Below are positions 8,343-16,302 of a DNA stretch of 29,510 nt, in pieces. The notes beneath the pieces were generated by a model, which had not been told where the DNA came from, did no database searches, and was given only the letters and a program-made list of their open reading frames with translations. Positions within the stretch are counted from its first letter, which is position 1. Every line of letters starts with the position of its first letter. Location of the stretch: the NCBI GenBank assembly GCA_910577085.1, contig CAJTLE010000022.1, positions 1 through 29,510 on the forward strand, written 5' to 3'. A program made the translations under genes and the position numbers. This DNA is from an uncultured Allobaculum sp. GTDB taxonomy: Bacteria > Bacillota_I > Bacilli_A > Erysipelotrichales > Erysipelotrichaceae.

Positions 8343-8964
8343 TGAGCCCATTCTCCATCAATTCATCGAGATGCTGGTCAATCTGTTTTTGCAAGTCTGC
8401 CGGTGTGGTGTCATTAAACAAAACCACATCAGAGAGCTTCACTTTTTGTTCGGGCTCCATCTGTAAGGCAAGTCTTCGTTTTGCCTCTTGGGGTGGAATA
8501 TTGCGCCCCTCCTGCAGGCGCTGCAGGGCGGTGTCTTGTTTGCAGCAGACCGTCCACACCTGATCAAAGTGATCCTGCAGGCTGCATTCAAAAAGCAAGG
8601 GCACTTCCACAGCGCAAAGTCCCTGCTGCTCTTCAATCCACTGGTCCATGGCTTCAATAATTAACGGCTGTAAAAGACCTTCGATCGTTTTGCGCAGCGA
8701 AGGACCTTCAAACAGAACATCCGCCAGTTTCTGCCGGTCCATCTGGCCGTTTTCATCGACATACAGAAAACCGGCTTTCTCTAAGGCTTTCCAGCCAGCC
8801 TTTCCTGGCTTTTGCAGGTCAGCATTGATCGCATCGCAGTCAATGGTTGGAATTCTTTCTTTCAAAATTGAGGCGGCCATACTTTTGCCAGATCCCATGG
8901 TTCCGGTAATGCCGATGACAGTCTGTCTGGCCTCTGGGCTCTGGATTCTTCGGGAACAATCCAT
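8332..8964 (-). CDS. coaE: Dephospho-CoA kinase
   Basis: Phosphorylates the 3' hydroxyl of dephospho-CoA, the last step of coenzyme A synthesis, in the cytosol. The P-loop GTMGSGKS lies at 21-28. It is followed by the IDCDAINADLQKPG motif, which replaces the usual IDAD-x-(I/V)-x-R region, and by the CoA-binding/lid segment around VEVPLLFE and CCKQDTALQRL. The length (210 residues) is normal. The start is supported by AGGAGTGG about 8 nt upstream. It opens the coaE-dnaB-dnaI block. mutM lies upstream on the same strand but is separated by 250 nt with a hairpin and a TATAAT hexamer. Confidence 0.93.
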   Translation of the reverse strand: MDCSRRIQSPEARQTVIGITGTMGSGKSMAASILKERIPTIDCDAINADLQKPGKAGWKALEKAGFLYVDENGQMDRQKLADVLFEGPSLRKTIEGLLQPLIIEAMDQWIEEQQGLCAVEVPLLFECSLQDHFDQVWTVCCKQDTALQRLQEGRNIPPQEAKRRLALQMEPEQKVKLSDVVLFNDTTPADLQKQIDQHLDELMENGLNGH

Positions 8965-9078
8965 CTACACCACTCCTTTTCTATCGGTCTGTTTTTTTCA
9001 TCTGTCTGTTTTCATCAGATTCTATTTTTCTGCTTTGATCGGAATTCTTCATTCTCTGGGGCAGCCTGAAGAATTCGC

Positions 9079-9084
9079 ATTATA
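9079..9084 (-). promoter_or_regulatory. coaE: Candidate -10 box for coaE-dnaB-dnaI
   Basis: A perfect TATAAT on the minus strand, about 115 nt upstream of the coaE start and just downstream of the mutM terminator hairpin. The nearest -35-like sequence (TTGAAA) has a short spacer of 13 nt, so the assignment is tentative. Confidence 0.4.
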
Positions 9085-9115
9085 TTTTCTGTTCTGATTT
9101 CAAGTTTGAATGAGC

Positions 9116-9164
9116 TGAAAATCCGATTCAGATCGCAGGGTTTCCTGGCGATCCAAATCGGATT
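9116..9164 (-). terminator. Hairpin terminator after mutM
   Basis: A long imperfect stem with three paired blocks: AATCCGATT with AATCGGATT, GATCGC with GCGATC, and AGG with CCT. Read on the minus strand it is followed by a short TTTT run. It lies 50 nt after the mutM stop and separates polA-mutM from coaE-dnaB-dnaI. Confidence 0.6.
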
Positions 9165-9214
9165 GAGTTCAAGTCTATCTATTTTATATTTTATACAGGA
9201 AAGTTTCCTGTTTT

Positions 9215-10072
9215 TCATTTTTCCTTCTGACAGTCCGGACAATACCACGTACTGCGGCCATTGATCCGAGTCTGAATCAGCGTCTGATTACAGTGCGGAC
9301 ACTTGGCACCGTCTTCTTTTCCATGCACGGCCAGCTTATTTTGAAAGCTTCCTGCATGACCATCGCCATACGTAAAGCTGCGGATGGTTGTCCCACCCAT
9401 TTCAATGGCCTGGTTTAAAATCGAGCGGGTTTCATCCAGAATCCGTTTCCAGTCGGCCAGATCCAGGGCGTTTGCCAAAGTTAATGGCGAAATGCCAGCC
9501 CGGTACAAAATCTCATCGGCATAAATATTGCCAATGCCGGCCATGGCTTTCTGATCGAGCAGAAAAGTCTTCACCGGAATCTTGCGCTTGCGGGCTTTTT
9601 CATATAGTTCCGTTTCGGTCAAAGTCGGATCCAGAGCATCTTTCCCGACGTTTTTGAAGACCGGCAGGCTTTGCCAGTTTTCGGTTTTGGGATACAGATA
9701 CATCCGGCCAAACTTGCGCGTATCCTTGTAACAGAGCACCCGGCCATCCGACAGTTCAAACATGGCATGGATATGTTTGCGATCTTTAATTGGGTCAAGG
9801 GCTTCCACCTCTGCCATGGAATTCAGAATCAGAAACTTGCCTTCCATGCGTAAGTGGGCGACCAGATCCAGATCATCCAGTTCCATCAGCAGATATTTGC
9901 CTAATCGTTTAAACCCGCGAAAATGCTCGTGTTCAAGATCCCTGCAAAATTCTTCGACCGGAAGATTTGCTGCCAGTTTGGGATGAGTAATCGTGGCTTT
10001 AATAATCTCGGCATCCTGCAGCTGATCCTTTAAATAGGTAAGGACGTTATGGACCTCAGGGGCTTCCGGCAT
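9215..10072 (-). CDS. mutM: Formamidopyrimidine-DNA glycosylase (Fpg/MutM)
   Basis: Base-excision repair enzyme that removes 8-oxoguanine and formamidopyrimidines and cuts the strand by beta/delta elimination. The N-terminus is MPEAPEV, where Pro2 is the catalytic nucleophile and Glu3 the acid. The family consensus is PELPEV, so Ala4 replaces the usual Leu. Lys59 (RLGKYL), the helix-two-turn-helix (LLDQKAMAGIGNIYADEIL, about 171-189) and a zinc finger (Cys258, 261, 278, 281, with Arg273) are all present. Full length, 285 residues. Its ATG overlaps the polA stop by one base (TAATG), indicating coupling with DNA polymerase I, a usual Firmicutes arrangement. Confidence 0.96.
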   Translation of the reverse strand: MPEAPEVHNVLTYLKDQLQDAEIIKATITHPKLAANLPVEEFCRDLEHEHFRGFKRLGKYLLMELDDLDLVAHLRMEGKFLILNSMAEVEALDPIKDRKHIHAMFELSDGRVLCYKDTRKFGRMYLYPKTENWQSLPVFKNVGKDALDPTLTETELYEKARKRKIPVKTFLLDQKAMAGIGNIYADEILYRAGISPLTLANALDLADWKRILDETRSILNQAIEMGGTTIRSFTYGDGHAGSFQNKLAVHGKEDGAKCPHCNQTLIQTRINGRSTWYCPDCQKEK

Positions 10073-12648
10073 TATTTGGCCTCGTACCAGCTGCGGCCCG
10101 CACCAATGGACGCTTTCAGCGGAACACGCAGTTTCATGGCCGAATCCATGACTTCCAGAATCAGTTTTTCCATTTCGTCCTTTTCCTCATCTGGCACTTT
10201 GAAGATCAGTTCGTCATGAATCTGCAGGATCATTTCACTCTTCAGACCTCTTTGGGCAATGGCTTCATTGACTTTGATCATGGCCACTTTAATCAAATCA
10301 GCAGCTGAGCCCTGAATTGGGGCATTCATGGCGGCGCGCTTGCCAAACTCACGGGTCATGAAGTTTTTATCTTTAATTTCCGGGATTTCACGACGACGGT
10401 GGAACATTGTTTCCACATAGCCGTGTTCTTCACAGAAAGAAATCAGCGAATCCATGTAGCGATGGATATTGGGATAGCTGGCCATATAAGCCGCAATGAA
10501 GTCACGGGCCTGAGCACGACTGATTTTCAGTTCCTGCGACAGGCCAAATTCGGTCTGACCATAAATGATCGCAAAGTTAACCGTCTTGGCAATCCGGCGC
10601 TGCTCATCTGTCACTTCATCGGGTTCTACGCCAAAGATAATGGAAGCTGTGCGCTTATGAATATCGATATCATTGCGGAAGGCTTCAATCATGAACTGTT
10701 CATCCGCCATATGGGCTAACATGCGCAGCTCAATCTGGGAGTAGTCCGCTGAAATATACCAGCAGCCTTCCGGGGCGATAAAGGCCTTGCGGATCTGGCG
10801 CCCTTCTTCGGTCTTGATGGAAATATTCTGCAAGTTTGGATCGGAAGAGGAAAGTCTTCCGGTTGTGGTCAGCGTCTGGTTGAACGTCGTGTAGATTTTG
10901 CCATCCACAATGTATTTGGATAAGCCTTCAATATAGGTGCTGACGATCTTGGAATACTTACGGTATTCCAGCACTTCATCCACGATTGGATGAGAGCCGC
11001 GCATTTTTTCCAGAACATCGGCTGCCGTCGAACGTTTACGGCCGCTCTTGAGTTTGAGTTCATCAAAGAGTACTTCACCAAGCTGTTTTGGCGAACCGAC
11101 ATTGAACTCATGGCCTGCATATTCGTAAATCCGCTTGGCAATTTCATCCATGCGGCGGGTATAGTCCTCACCGATCTTTTCCAGAACCGACTTGTCACAG
11201 TCAATGCCGCGGTATTCCATTTCAAACAGAATTGTGGTCAATGGCCGTTCGACCTGGGTATAGAGCATCATCAGATTTTCCTGCTCGAGGTCTTTGAGCA
11301 GCTGTTCGCTCAAGCCAACAAGGCCGGCACACCATTGGGCGTAGACAGGCAGCGCACGCTCTTCCGTAAAGCCGCCCTGTTTTTTCAGACTCAGATCATG
11401 GAGTGAAGTCGACAGTTCAATACCAACGGCTTTGAGTTTATCTTCGGTATTGCCTGCCGAAGAGTTGAGCAGGAAGATCATCAGATGCAGATCCTGCGCA
11501 AACTTGGCCAATGGAAAGCCATTGTTTTTGAGCAGATGCAAAGTCTCTTTAATCGACCAGGCCTGCAGGGTGGTATCTGTTTTTAACAGGTCCAGGAACG
11601 TTTCATCCTTTAAAGCCGCTTCTTTTGGCAGGTAGTGAATTTCATGGCCGACCGGATACAGGAATCCATACAACTCCTGAGTGAAGAATGGTTCTCTGTT
11701 GGCAAGGGGCAGCAAGATCAGTCCGTCATTCTTTTTGCCATCAAAGGCAGCAACGGTTTTGAGTGTCATTTCATCTTTGTTGCCTTCGGGATGGAAGTCC
11801 AGCTTATCTAACAAGCTTTTCATCTCATATTTGCGGTAGAAATCTGCCTCAGTTTCTTTTCCGTCGCCATAGGCAAGATCAGGCAGATCAAAGGGCAGTT
11901 TCATCTGGCGGAAGATGGTGGCAATTTCTTTGGAGAGATAGGCCATCTCTTCGCCTTCCTGCAGGTATTCTTTGCGTTTGCCTTTAATTTCATCGATATG
12001 TTTGTAAACCCCGTCAATGGTTCCAAACTGGTGAAGCAGGGTCAGTGCGGTCTTTTCACCGATCCGGTTGACGCCTGGAATGTTATCGGAAGGGTCGCCC
12101 ATCAGACCTTTTAAATCAATGATCTGCTGGGGTTTGAGTTCATATTTATCCCAGATGGCTTTTTCGTCCATCAGTTCATAATTGGTCACGCCGCGTTTCA
12201 TCATGATGACTTTGGTGTGATCGTCAACCAACTGTAAAAGGTCTTTATCTCCAGTCAGAATCACCGTTTCCATTTCTGGATCGGAACCGGCCATGGACCC
12301 GATGATGTCATCAGCTTCATAGCCTTCCTGCTCGTAACGGGTGATCTGCACGGCATCCAGATATTCACGGACAATCGGCATCTGAACGATCAGTTCCTCA
12401 TCCAGCGGCTTTCTGGTTCCTTTATACTCAGGCATTTTGTCATGCCGGAAGGTCTTTTTGCCGGCATCCCACGCAACCAGGATGGCATCTGGTTCAGTTA
12501 AGGAAATGGCTTTTTGAAGCATCGTAATAAAACCGAAAACCGCATTAGTCGGGATTCCGGTTGATGTGGACATTGGATTGGAGTAAATCGTTGAATGGTA
12601 AGCTCGAAAAAGGACGGAGTTTCCGTCTACAAGCAACAGTTTTTTCAT
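10072..12648 (-). CDS. polA: DNA polymerase I
   Basis: Repair and Okazaki-fragment-processing polymerase, 858 residues. The N-terminal 5' nuclease domain (about 1-290) has LLVDGNSVLFRAYH, the acidic cluster EADDIIG and TGDKDLLQL. The polymerase motifs are complete: motif A DYSQIELR (about 635-642), motif B RRIAKTVNFAIIYGQ (about 683-697) and motif C QIHDELIF (about 809-816). In the middle domain the D-x-E proofreading motif is not visible (VAAFDGKKNDG at the expected place), as in Bacillus-type Pol I, so it probably lacks 3'-5' exonuclease activity. It is the first gene of polA-mutM; a terminator after mreD precedes it. Confidence 0.97.
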   Translation of the reverse strand: MKKLLLVDGNSVLFRAYHSTIYSNPMSTSTGIPTNAVFGFITMLQKAISLTEPDAILVAWDAGKKTFRHDKMPEYKGTRKPLDEELIVQMPIVREYLDAVQITRYEQEGYEADDIIGSMAGSDPEMETVILTGDKDLLQLVDDHTKVIMMKRGVTNYELMDEKAIWDKYELKPQQIIDLKGLMGDPSDNIPGVNRIGEKTALTLLHQFGTIDGVYKHIDEIKGKRKEYLQEGEEMAYLSKEIATIFRQMKLPFDLPDLAYGDGKETEADFYRKYEMKSLLDKLDFHPEGNKDEMTLKTVAAFDGKKNDGLILLPLANREPFFTQELYGFLYPVGHEIHYLPKEAALKDETFLDLLKTDTTLQAWSIKETLHLLKNNGFPLAKFAQDLHLMIFLLNSSAGNTEDKLKAVGIELSTSLHDLSLKKQGGFTEERALPVYAQWCAGLVGLSEQLLKDLEQENLMMLYTQVERPLTTILFEMEYRGIDCDKSVLEKIGEDYTRRMDEIAKRIYEYAGHEFNVGSPKQLGEVLFDELKLKSGRKRSTAADVLEKMRGSHPIVDEVLEYRKYSKIVSTYIEGLSKYIVDGKIYTTFNQTLTTTGRLSSSDPNLQNISIKTEEGRQIRKAFIAPEGCWYISADYSQIELRMLAHMADEQFMIEAFRNDIDIHKRTASIIFGVEPDEVTDEQRRIAKTVNFAIIYGQTEFGLSQELKISRAQARDFIAAYMASYPNIHRYMDSLISFCEEHGYVETMFHRRREIPEIKDKNFMTREFGKRAAMNAPIQGSAADLIKVAMIKVNEAIAQRGLKSEMILQIHDELIFKVPDEEKDEMEKLILEVMDSAMKLRVPLKASIGAGRSWYEAK

Positions 12649-12712
12649 AAACGCACCTCTCTGACAATTCTAGCATGGTTTTCAGAGTTCTATGAACTCA
12701 TCCCAAACAGAT

Positions 12713-12741
12713 AAAAAGCCGGACAGAATCCGGCTTGTTTT
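12713..12741 (-). terminator. Intrinsic terminator after mreD
   Basis: Stem AAGCCGG/CCGGCTT with a 7-nt loop, followed on the minus strand by TTTTTAT. It lies between mreD and polA and ends the radC-mreC-mreD transcript. Confidence 0.85.
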
Positions 12742-12822
12742 GGTCTATAAACGGATAGAATCCAATCCTTAGATTTTAAAAAAGACTTCACCTGAAGCAA
12801 AACCGACAAAATTCAGATTTTG

Positions 12823-13416
12823 TCAGACTGAAGGGTTGGGGTGATTGGTATTGGGAACCTTGCGGCGATCAATGAGCCGTCTGCGGTTCTGACTGCGCTT
12901 AATAATCCGGCTTTGGAACAGATAGAACCGGTCCATGACCAGATCGACATAAATCGTCGCAATGACGACCAGACTGCTGGTCAGGATCGTCAGCAGTTCA
13001 ATATGGTAGAACCAGGTAAACAAAGACACATTGGTTACGCCGATCATGCGCTGATACAGATAGGGGATAAAATCCACCAGAAAGATCAGCGAAATGTAAA
13101 TCACGCAGGCTGATTCCATGCTGCGCGCCTTGTTTTGATAAACACCGGCAGCCAGGGCAAGCAATGGATACAGCAAAAAGCAGAATGGAAATGTTCCGGT
13201 AAAGAACAAATCCCGGATAATGCCCGCAAAGGCACCGATCAGCATCCGGTTAAGCCAGGGTTTATCTCTGACAAAAACCAGAATGCCGGCCAGATAGAAA
13301 TGCCAGGAAGCGGACATCTTTGTATAGGTAAAATCAATCGGAAAAGCGAATGCAAAGATGGAATCAAGCATCGCCAGGCAGAAAAAGCCAAAAAGAATAC
13401 CAAAGGTCTTTTTCAT
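12823..13416 (-). CDS. mreD: Rod-shape determining protein MreD
   Basis: Small polytopic membrane protein of the elongasome, which guides lateral cell-wall synthesis. The 197 residues form about five or six hydrophobic segments. The basic C-terminal tail (KRSQNRRRLIDRRK) should lie in the cytosol. Assignment rests on size, topology and position directly after mreC, which it overlaps by 4 nt (ATGA). MreD is poorly conserved in sequence, so context carries much of the call. No mreB is seen in the window. Confidence 0.85.
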   Translation of the reverse strand: MKKTFGILFGFFCLAMLDSIFAFAFPIDFTYTKMSASWHFYLAGILVFVRDKPWLNRMLIGAFAGIIRDLFFTGTFPFCFLLYPLLALAAGVYQNKARSMESACVIYISLIFLVDFIPYLYQRMIGVTNVSLFTWFYHIELLTILTSSLVVIATIYVDLVMDRFYLFQSRIIKRSQNRRRLIDRRKVPNTNHPNPSV

Positions 13417-14252
13417 GGCGCCGGCGTTCCTTTCGAGAAGATGTTCACGTAGGAAAATCCGCTGATATCTTCAACCGGTGAGGCATAAACCGTTGAAACC
13501 ACCGCATCATCATTCATGACCGTTCCGGTGACCGTCCCGACCATCAGACCCGATGCATACACTCCGCCTTTGCCCGATGTTGCCACTTTCTGACCCGGCA
13601 GAACGACCGCTTCATGATCAAACAGCCGGATTTCGTAACGATTGACCGCGGCATCATAGCCCTGGAAGACCCCTTCGACGGTCGAGCCATCCTCCATGGA
13701 AATCTGGATGGCAAAATCGTTAGGCAGCTCGTTGCTTGTCAGCAGCGTAACGGTCGAGGTATTGGTCTGCACTTCACTGACCATGCCGACCAGACCATAC
13801 GCCGAAGCCACAGCCATTCCCTCTTCTACCCCGCTGGCTGATCCAGCTGAAACCGTAAATGTCTGGTTCCAGGTCTGGCCCGGACGGGCAAGCACCTGAG
13901 CCGAAATCTGTGTCGCATCGGGCATGGAGTTTTTCAGCTCCAGCAGCCCCTGCAGTTCAAGATTGCGGTTATGCTCCTGGGCATACAGAGTCTGGTAAGA
14001 ACGCTGGTTGGCGAGCTGCTCATTGAGATAGACATTGTCCTGGTAGGCATGCCAGAGATTGGAAAAATCCGACAGCGCGTTTGAGACCGATGTCGCCGGT
14101 GATTCAAACAAGCCATAGCGGATGTATGTCCAGGCACTGTAGCCAAGATCGGAAATTGTATTCTGCCGCAGCGAAAGCATCAGGCAGCTCAAGACGAGAA
14201 AGAAACTGATCAGTGAGATCAGAATTTTCTGCATTCTGGATAAACGGCGCAT
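13413..14252 (-). CDS. mreC: Cell shape-determining protein MreC
   Basis: Bitopic membrane protein that scaffolds the elongasome outside the membrane. The N-terminus has a basic stretch (MRRLSRMQK) and one membrane segment (about 9-28). A coiled-coil-prone region follows (about 65-105, with NEQLANQRSYQTLYAQEHN) and then the beta-barrel domain (about 118-270) with the family-typical GVEEGMAVASAYGLVGMVSEV and GVYASGLMVGTV. 279 residues is normal. Overlap with mreD indicates one transcript; radC lies 55 nt upstream of the mreC start region. Confidence 0.94.
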   Translation of the reverse strand: MRRLSRMQKILISLISFFLVLSCLMLSLRQNTISDLGYSAWTYIRYGLFESPATSVSNALSDFSNLWHAYQDNVYLNEQLANQRSYQTLYAQEHNRNLELQGLLELKNSMPDATQISAQVLARPGQTWNQTFTVSAGSASGVEEGMAVASAYGLVGMVSEVQTNTSTVTLLTSNELPNDFAIQISMEDGSTVEGVFQGYDAAVNRYEIRLFDHEAVVLPGQKVATSGKGGVYASGLMVGTVTGTVMNDDAVVSTVYASPVEDISGFSYVNIFSKGTPAP

Positions 14253-14307
14253 GAGGTCCCCTCCCCTTAATTCTGTCTATCCATTATAAAGGCCTGTCAA
14301 ATGGGAT

Positions 14308-14988
14308 TCAATCAAGCAGTTGATGGGCCCTGAAACTGAAGGCGCTGTCACGGCCGACAATGATGTGGTCGAGCATCTGGATCTGGCAGATCTTTGCAGC
14401 CTGGAGCAGTCTGGCGGTCACTTCGAGATCCTCATCGGATGGATCTGGGTCATTGGATGGATGGTTGTGCACAAAAAGCACCGAGGCCGCATTACACAAA
14501 AACGCCTCCCGAAACGCATCCCGCGGATGAACGAGTGAACAGTTGAGCGTTCCTAACGAAAGCAGGCAATGCCTGACCACCTGGCCTTTCGTATCCAGAT
14601 ACAGGGCGGCAAAGTGCTCCTGCTTCTGGTTTCCATATTCCGCCTGGAACCATTCGACAACATCATCCGTGTTGGCAATAGTGACCATCTGCGCACAGGC
14701 TTTCTGGCAATGGCAGCGCGCTGCTAATTCAAGCGCTCCCTGAATCAGCAAAGCCCGGACCGGCCCGATGCCTTCAATGGCTGTCAGCTGTGGATAGGTC
14801 AGTTCAGGAAGACTGTGGAGATTGTCGCTTGCTTCCAGCAAGTCCTGCGCGATCTGCAAAGCATCTTTTTTCGGCGTCCCGGATCCAATCAGCAGGCAGA
14901 TCAGCTCCTGATCAGATAAGGATGAAAGTCCAAAGCGCAAAGCTTTTTCCCGAGGGCGATCATCCAGACGATAATCTTTAATCTTCAT
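14308..14988 (-). CDS. radC: RadC family protein (JAB/MPN domain)
   Basis: A 226-residue RadC/YeeS-family protein. An N-terminal helix-hairpin-helix-like part (LTAIEGIGPVRALLIQGALELAAR) is followed by a JAB metalloprotease-like domain with HFAALYLDTKG and the metal motif HNHPSNDPDPSDED. The biological role of the family is unsettled despite the historical name. I chose the ATG at 14988 (MKIKDYRLDDRPREKAL) because it begins at the conserved N-terminus; a longer frame reaches 15093 but adds 35 non-conserved residues. The ribosome binding site is weak. In Firmicutes radC usually precedes the mre genes, as here. Confidence 0.92.
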   Translation of the reverse strand: MKIKDYRLDDRPREKALRFGLSSLSDQELICLLIGSGTPKKDALQIAQDLLEASDNLHSLPELTYPQLTAIEGIGPVRALLIQGALELAARCHCQKACAQMVTIANTDDVVEWFQAEYGNQKQEHFAALYLDTKGQVVRHCLLSLGTLNCSLVHPRDAFREAFLCNAASVLFVHNHPSNDPDPSDEDLEVTARLLQAAKICQIQMLDHIIVGRDSAFSFRAHQLLD

Positions 14989-15384
14989 GCTTTCACATAC
15001 GCAGAATCTCAGCCTTTGTATTTGGATAATGGCCATTTCCGTCTTTAATCGGGCGCTCTTGGAAAATGTTGTCGACAAGGTTCTGTTGATCACCCGATAA
15101 AAATCATATAGATATCGTCTGCACCGCCATGAAAAAAGCCCGCCAAAGCAGTCCAGGGCATTTCAAAGAGCCTCCAAATCCCGTACGCACAGAAAGCATC
15201 CAATATTTACCCGATAGGTATCGTAGATATTCAGTTTAAGATTATTTTTTTAAGAATTTGCGTGACATCTGATAGCTCGAATGTTACTATTGTTCCTGCC
15301 CGAAGCGATCGGCATGCAAAACGTTCTGAGTCTTTCTTCGAACGAATTCTCAAAAATTCTTCGAAAAATTATTTAAAAAAGTTC
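14989..15384. other. Intergenic region between radC and the tRNA operon
   Basis: No gene is supported. Two similar stretches starting CCCGATA and containing TAGATAT lie near 15093-15118 and 15210-15235; they may be related binding sites or chance. Divergent promoters for radC and the tRNA operon must lie here; only the tRNA promoter is clear. Confidence 0.5.
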
Positions 15385-15414
15385 TTGCATCTGACGCAGA
15401 TGACGTGCTATCAT
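15385..15414 (+). promoter_or_regulatory. Promoter of the tRNA operon
   Basis: -35 TTGCAT (15385-15390) and -10 TATCAT (15409-15414) with an 18-nt spacer, about 30 nt before the first tRNA. An A/T-rich tract lies upstream. Confidence 0.75.
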
Positions 15415-15444
15415 AACGAGGCAGTCAAGAGACGGCACATCCTT

Positions 15445-15535
15445 GGAGAAGTACTCAAGTGGTTGAAGAGGCGCCCCTGCTAAGGGTGTAGATCGGGAAA
15501 CTGGTGCGAGAGTTCAAATCTCTCCTTCTCCGCCA
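15445..15535 (+). tRNA. tRNA-Ser (GCU)
   Basis: 91-nt class II tRNA with a long variable arm. The acceptor GGAGAAG pairs with CTTCTCC, followed by G and encoded CCA. The anticodon loop CTGCTAA gives GCU, reading AGY serine codons. The T-loop TTCAAAT is present. First gene of a five-tRNA operon. Confidence 0.96.
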
Positions 15536-15538
15536 AAT

Positions 15539-15615
15539 GGTCCAATGGCGCAATTGGTTAGCGTACCTCCCTGTCACGGAGGGGGTTGCGGGTTCGAGTC
15601 CCGTTTGGACCGCCA
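15539..15615 (+). tRNA. tRNA-Asp (GUC), copy 1
   Basis: 77 nt with encoded CCA. Acceptor GGTCCAA pairs with TTGGACC, anticodon loop CTGTCAC (GUC), T-loop TTCGAGT. It is identical to the second copy 164 bp downstream. Confidence 0.97.
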
Positions 15616-15620
15616 CTTAT

Positions 15621-15694
15621 GCAGATGTAGTTCAATGGTAGAACACGACCTTGCCATGGTTGATACGGGAGTTCGATTCTCCTCATCTGCTCCA
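15621..15694 (+). tRNA. tRNA-Gly (GCC), copy 1
   Basis: 74 nt with encoded CCA. Acceptor GCAGATG pairs with CATCTGC, anticodon loop TTGCCAT (GCC), T-loop TTCGATT. It is identical to the copy at 15785. Confidence 0.97.
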
Positions 15695-15702
15695 TTTTTA
15701 AA

Positions 15703-15779
15703 GGTCCAATGGCGCAATTGGTTAGCGTACCTCCCTGTCACGGAGGGGGTTGCGGGTTCGAGTCCCGTTTGGACCGCCA
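15703..15779 (+). tRNA. tRNA-Asp (GUC), copy 2
   Basis: Second copy of the Asp tRNA, 77 nt, same acceptor, anticodon and T-arm, CCA encoded. Part of the 164-bp Asp-Gly duplication. Confidence 0.97.
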
Positions 15780-15784
15780 TTTAT

Positions 15785-15858
15785 GCAGATGTAGTTCAAT
15801 GGTAGAACACGACCTTGCCATGGTTGATACGGGAGTTCGATTCTCCTCATCTGCTCCA
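15785..15858 (+). tRNA. tRNA-Gly (GCC), copy 2
   Basis: Second copy of the Gly tRNA, 74 nt, CCA encoded; last gene of the tRNA operon, followed directly by a terminator. Confidence 0.97.
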
Positions 15859-15869
15859 TTTGAACATTC

Positions 15870-15895
15870 ACTCACGGATATCCGTGAGTTTTTTT
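15870..15895 (+). terminator. Terminator of the tRNA operon
   Basis: Perfect stem ACTCACGGAT/ATCCGTGAGT with almost no loop, followed by seven or more T residues. Confidence 0.92.
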
Positions 15896-16238
15896 ATTTC
15901 ATCACGCTTCTATGGTTACCGTTCATATCCGAATACAGTTCAGCAGCAAATTTCTCTGCATTGAACCCAATTCTAACTTCAATTCGGTTTTATTCGTAAT
16001 ATTCTGGGAAATCGATTGACCCGCTCCAGTTCATTCATTCCTTATCTGGCTAATTCCTGTTTTGCAAATCATCTGCCAGCAGAAGAATTGAACAGCATTC
16101 CTCAGCTTTTTATTGCAGCAGGTTGCGGGTACCAGAACCAGAATGGAATGACTGTATTTGAATTTTTGTCAGATCGTTTACAGATCGTTTAAAAGTTATT
16201 TGAGAGAATCAAATTCCTGGCAGCTGCTGTTCCATCTA
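15896..16238. other. Intergenic region upstream of marR
   Basis: No gene is supported. It includes a perfect tandem 11-bp repeat, CAGATCGTTTA at 16170-16180 and 16181-16191. An open frame without start codon or ribosome binding site spans 15977-16192. Confidence 0.5.
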
Positions 16239-16288
16239 TTCGATTGACAAGTCAACAGAATACAGCTATCGTTGACTTGTCAATCGAA
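16239..16288. promoter_or_regulatory. Double palindromic operator and overlapping promoter of the MarR/nitroreductase operon
   Basis: TTCGATTGACAAGTCAAC (16239-16256) is repeated as a perfect inverted copy at 16271-16288 across a 14-nt spacer. Each arm contains a near-palindrome, TTGAC-NN-GTCAA, the kind of site a MarR dimer binds, so two dimers could bind. A promoter fits inside: -35 TTGACA (16244-16249), 17-nt spacer, -10 TATCGT (16267-16272). Binding would then block transcription. The operator lies 15 nt upstream of the marR start, suggesting autorepression. Confidence 0.82.
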
Positions 16289-16302
16289 ACAGAGGACTGC
16301 AG

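Larger units (their letters stand above)
15539..15858 (+). repeat. Tandem duplication of a tRNA-Asp/tRNA-Gly unit (period 164 bp)
   Basis: 15539-15694 and 15703-15858 carry the same Asp-Gly pair. The spacer between Asp and Gly is 5 nt in both copies (CTTAT versus TTTAT), so even the spacer is nearly conserved. Confidence 0.95.

Noticed and set aside
15545..15999. Open frames running through the tRNA cluster (MAQLVSVPPCHGGG and similar).
   Set aside because: These are translations of tRNA-Asp and tRNA-Gly genes, a common annotation artefact.
15977..16192. An open frame of 71 codons (ending with ...FEFLSDRLQIV) upstream of marR that looks faintly like an esterase C-terminus.
   Set aside because: No start codon near its beginning, no ribosome binding site, and the resemblance is too weak to name; a remnant is possible.
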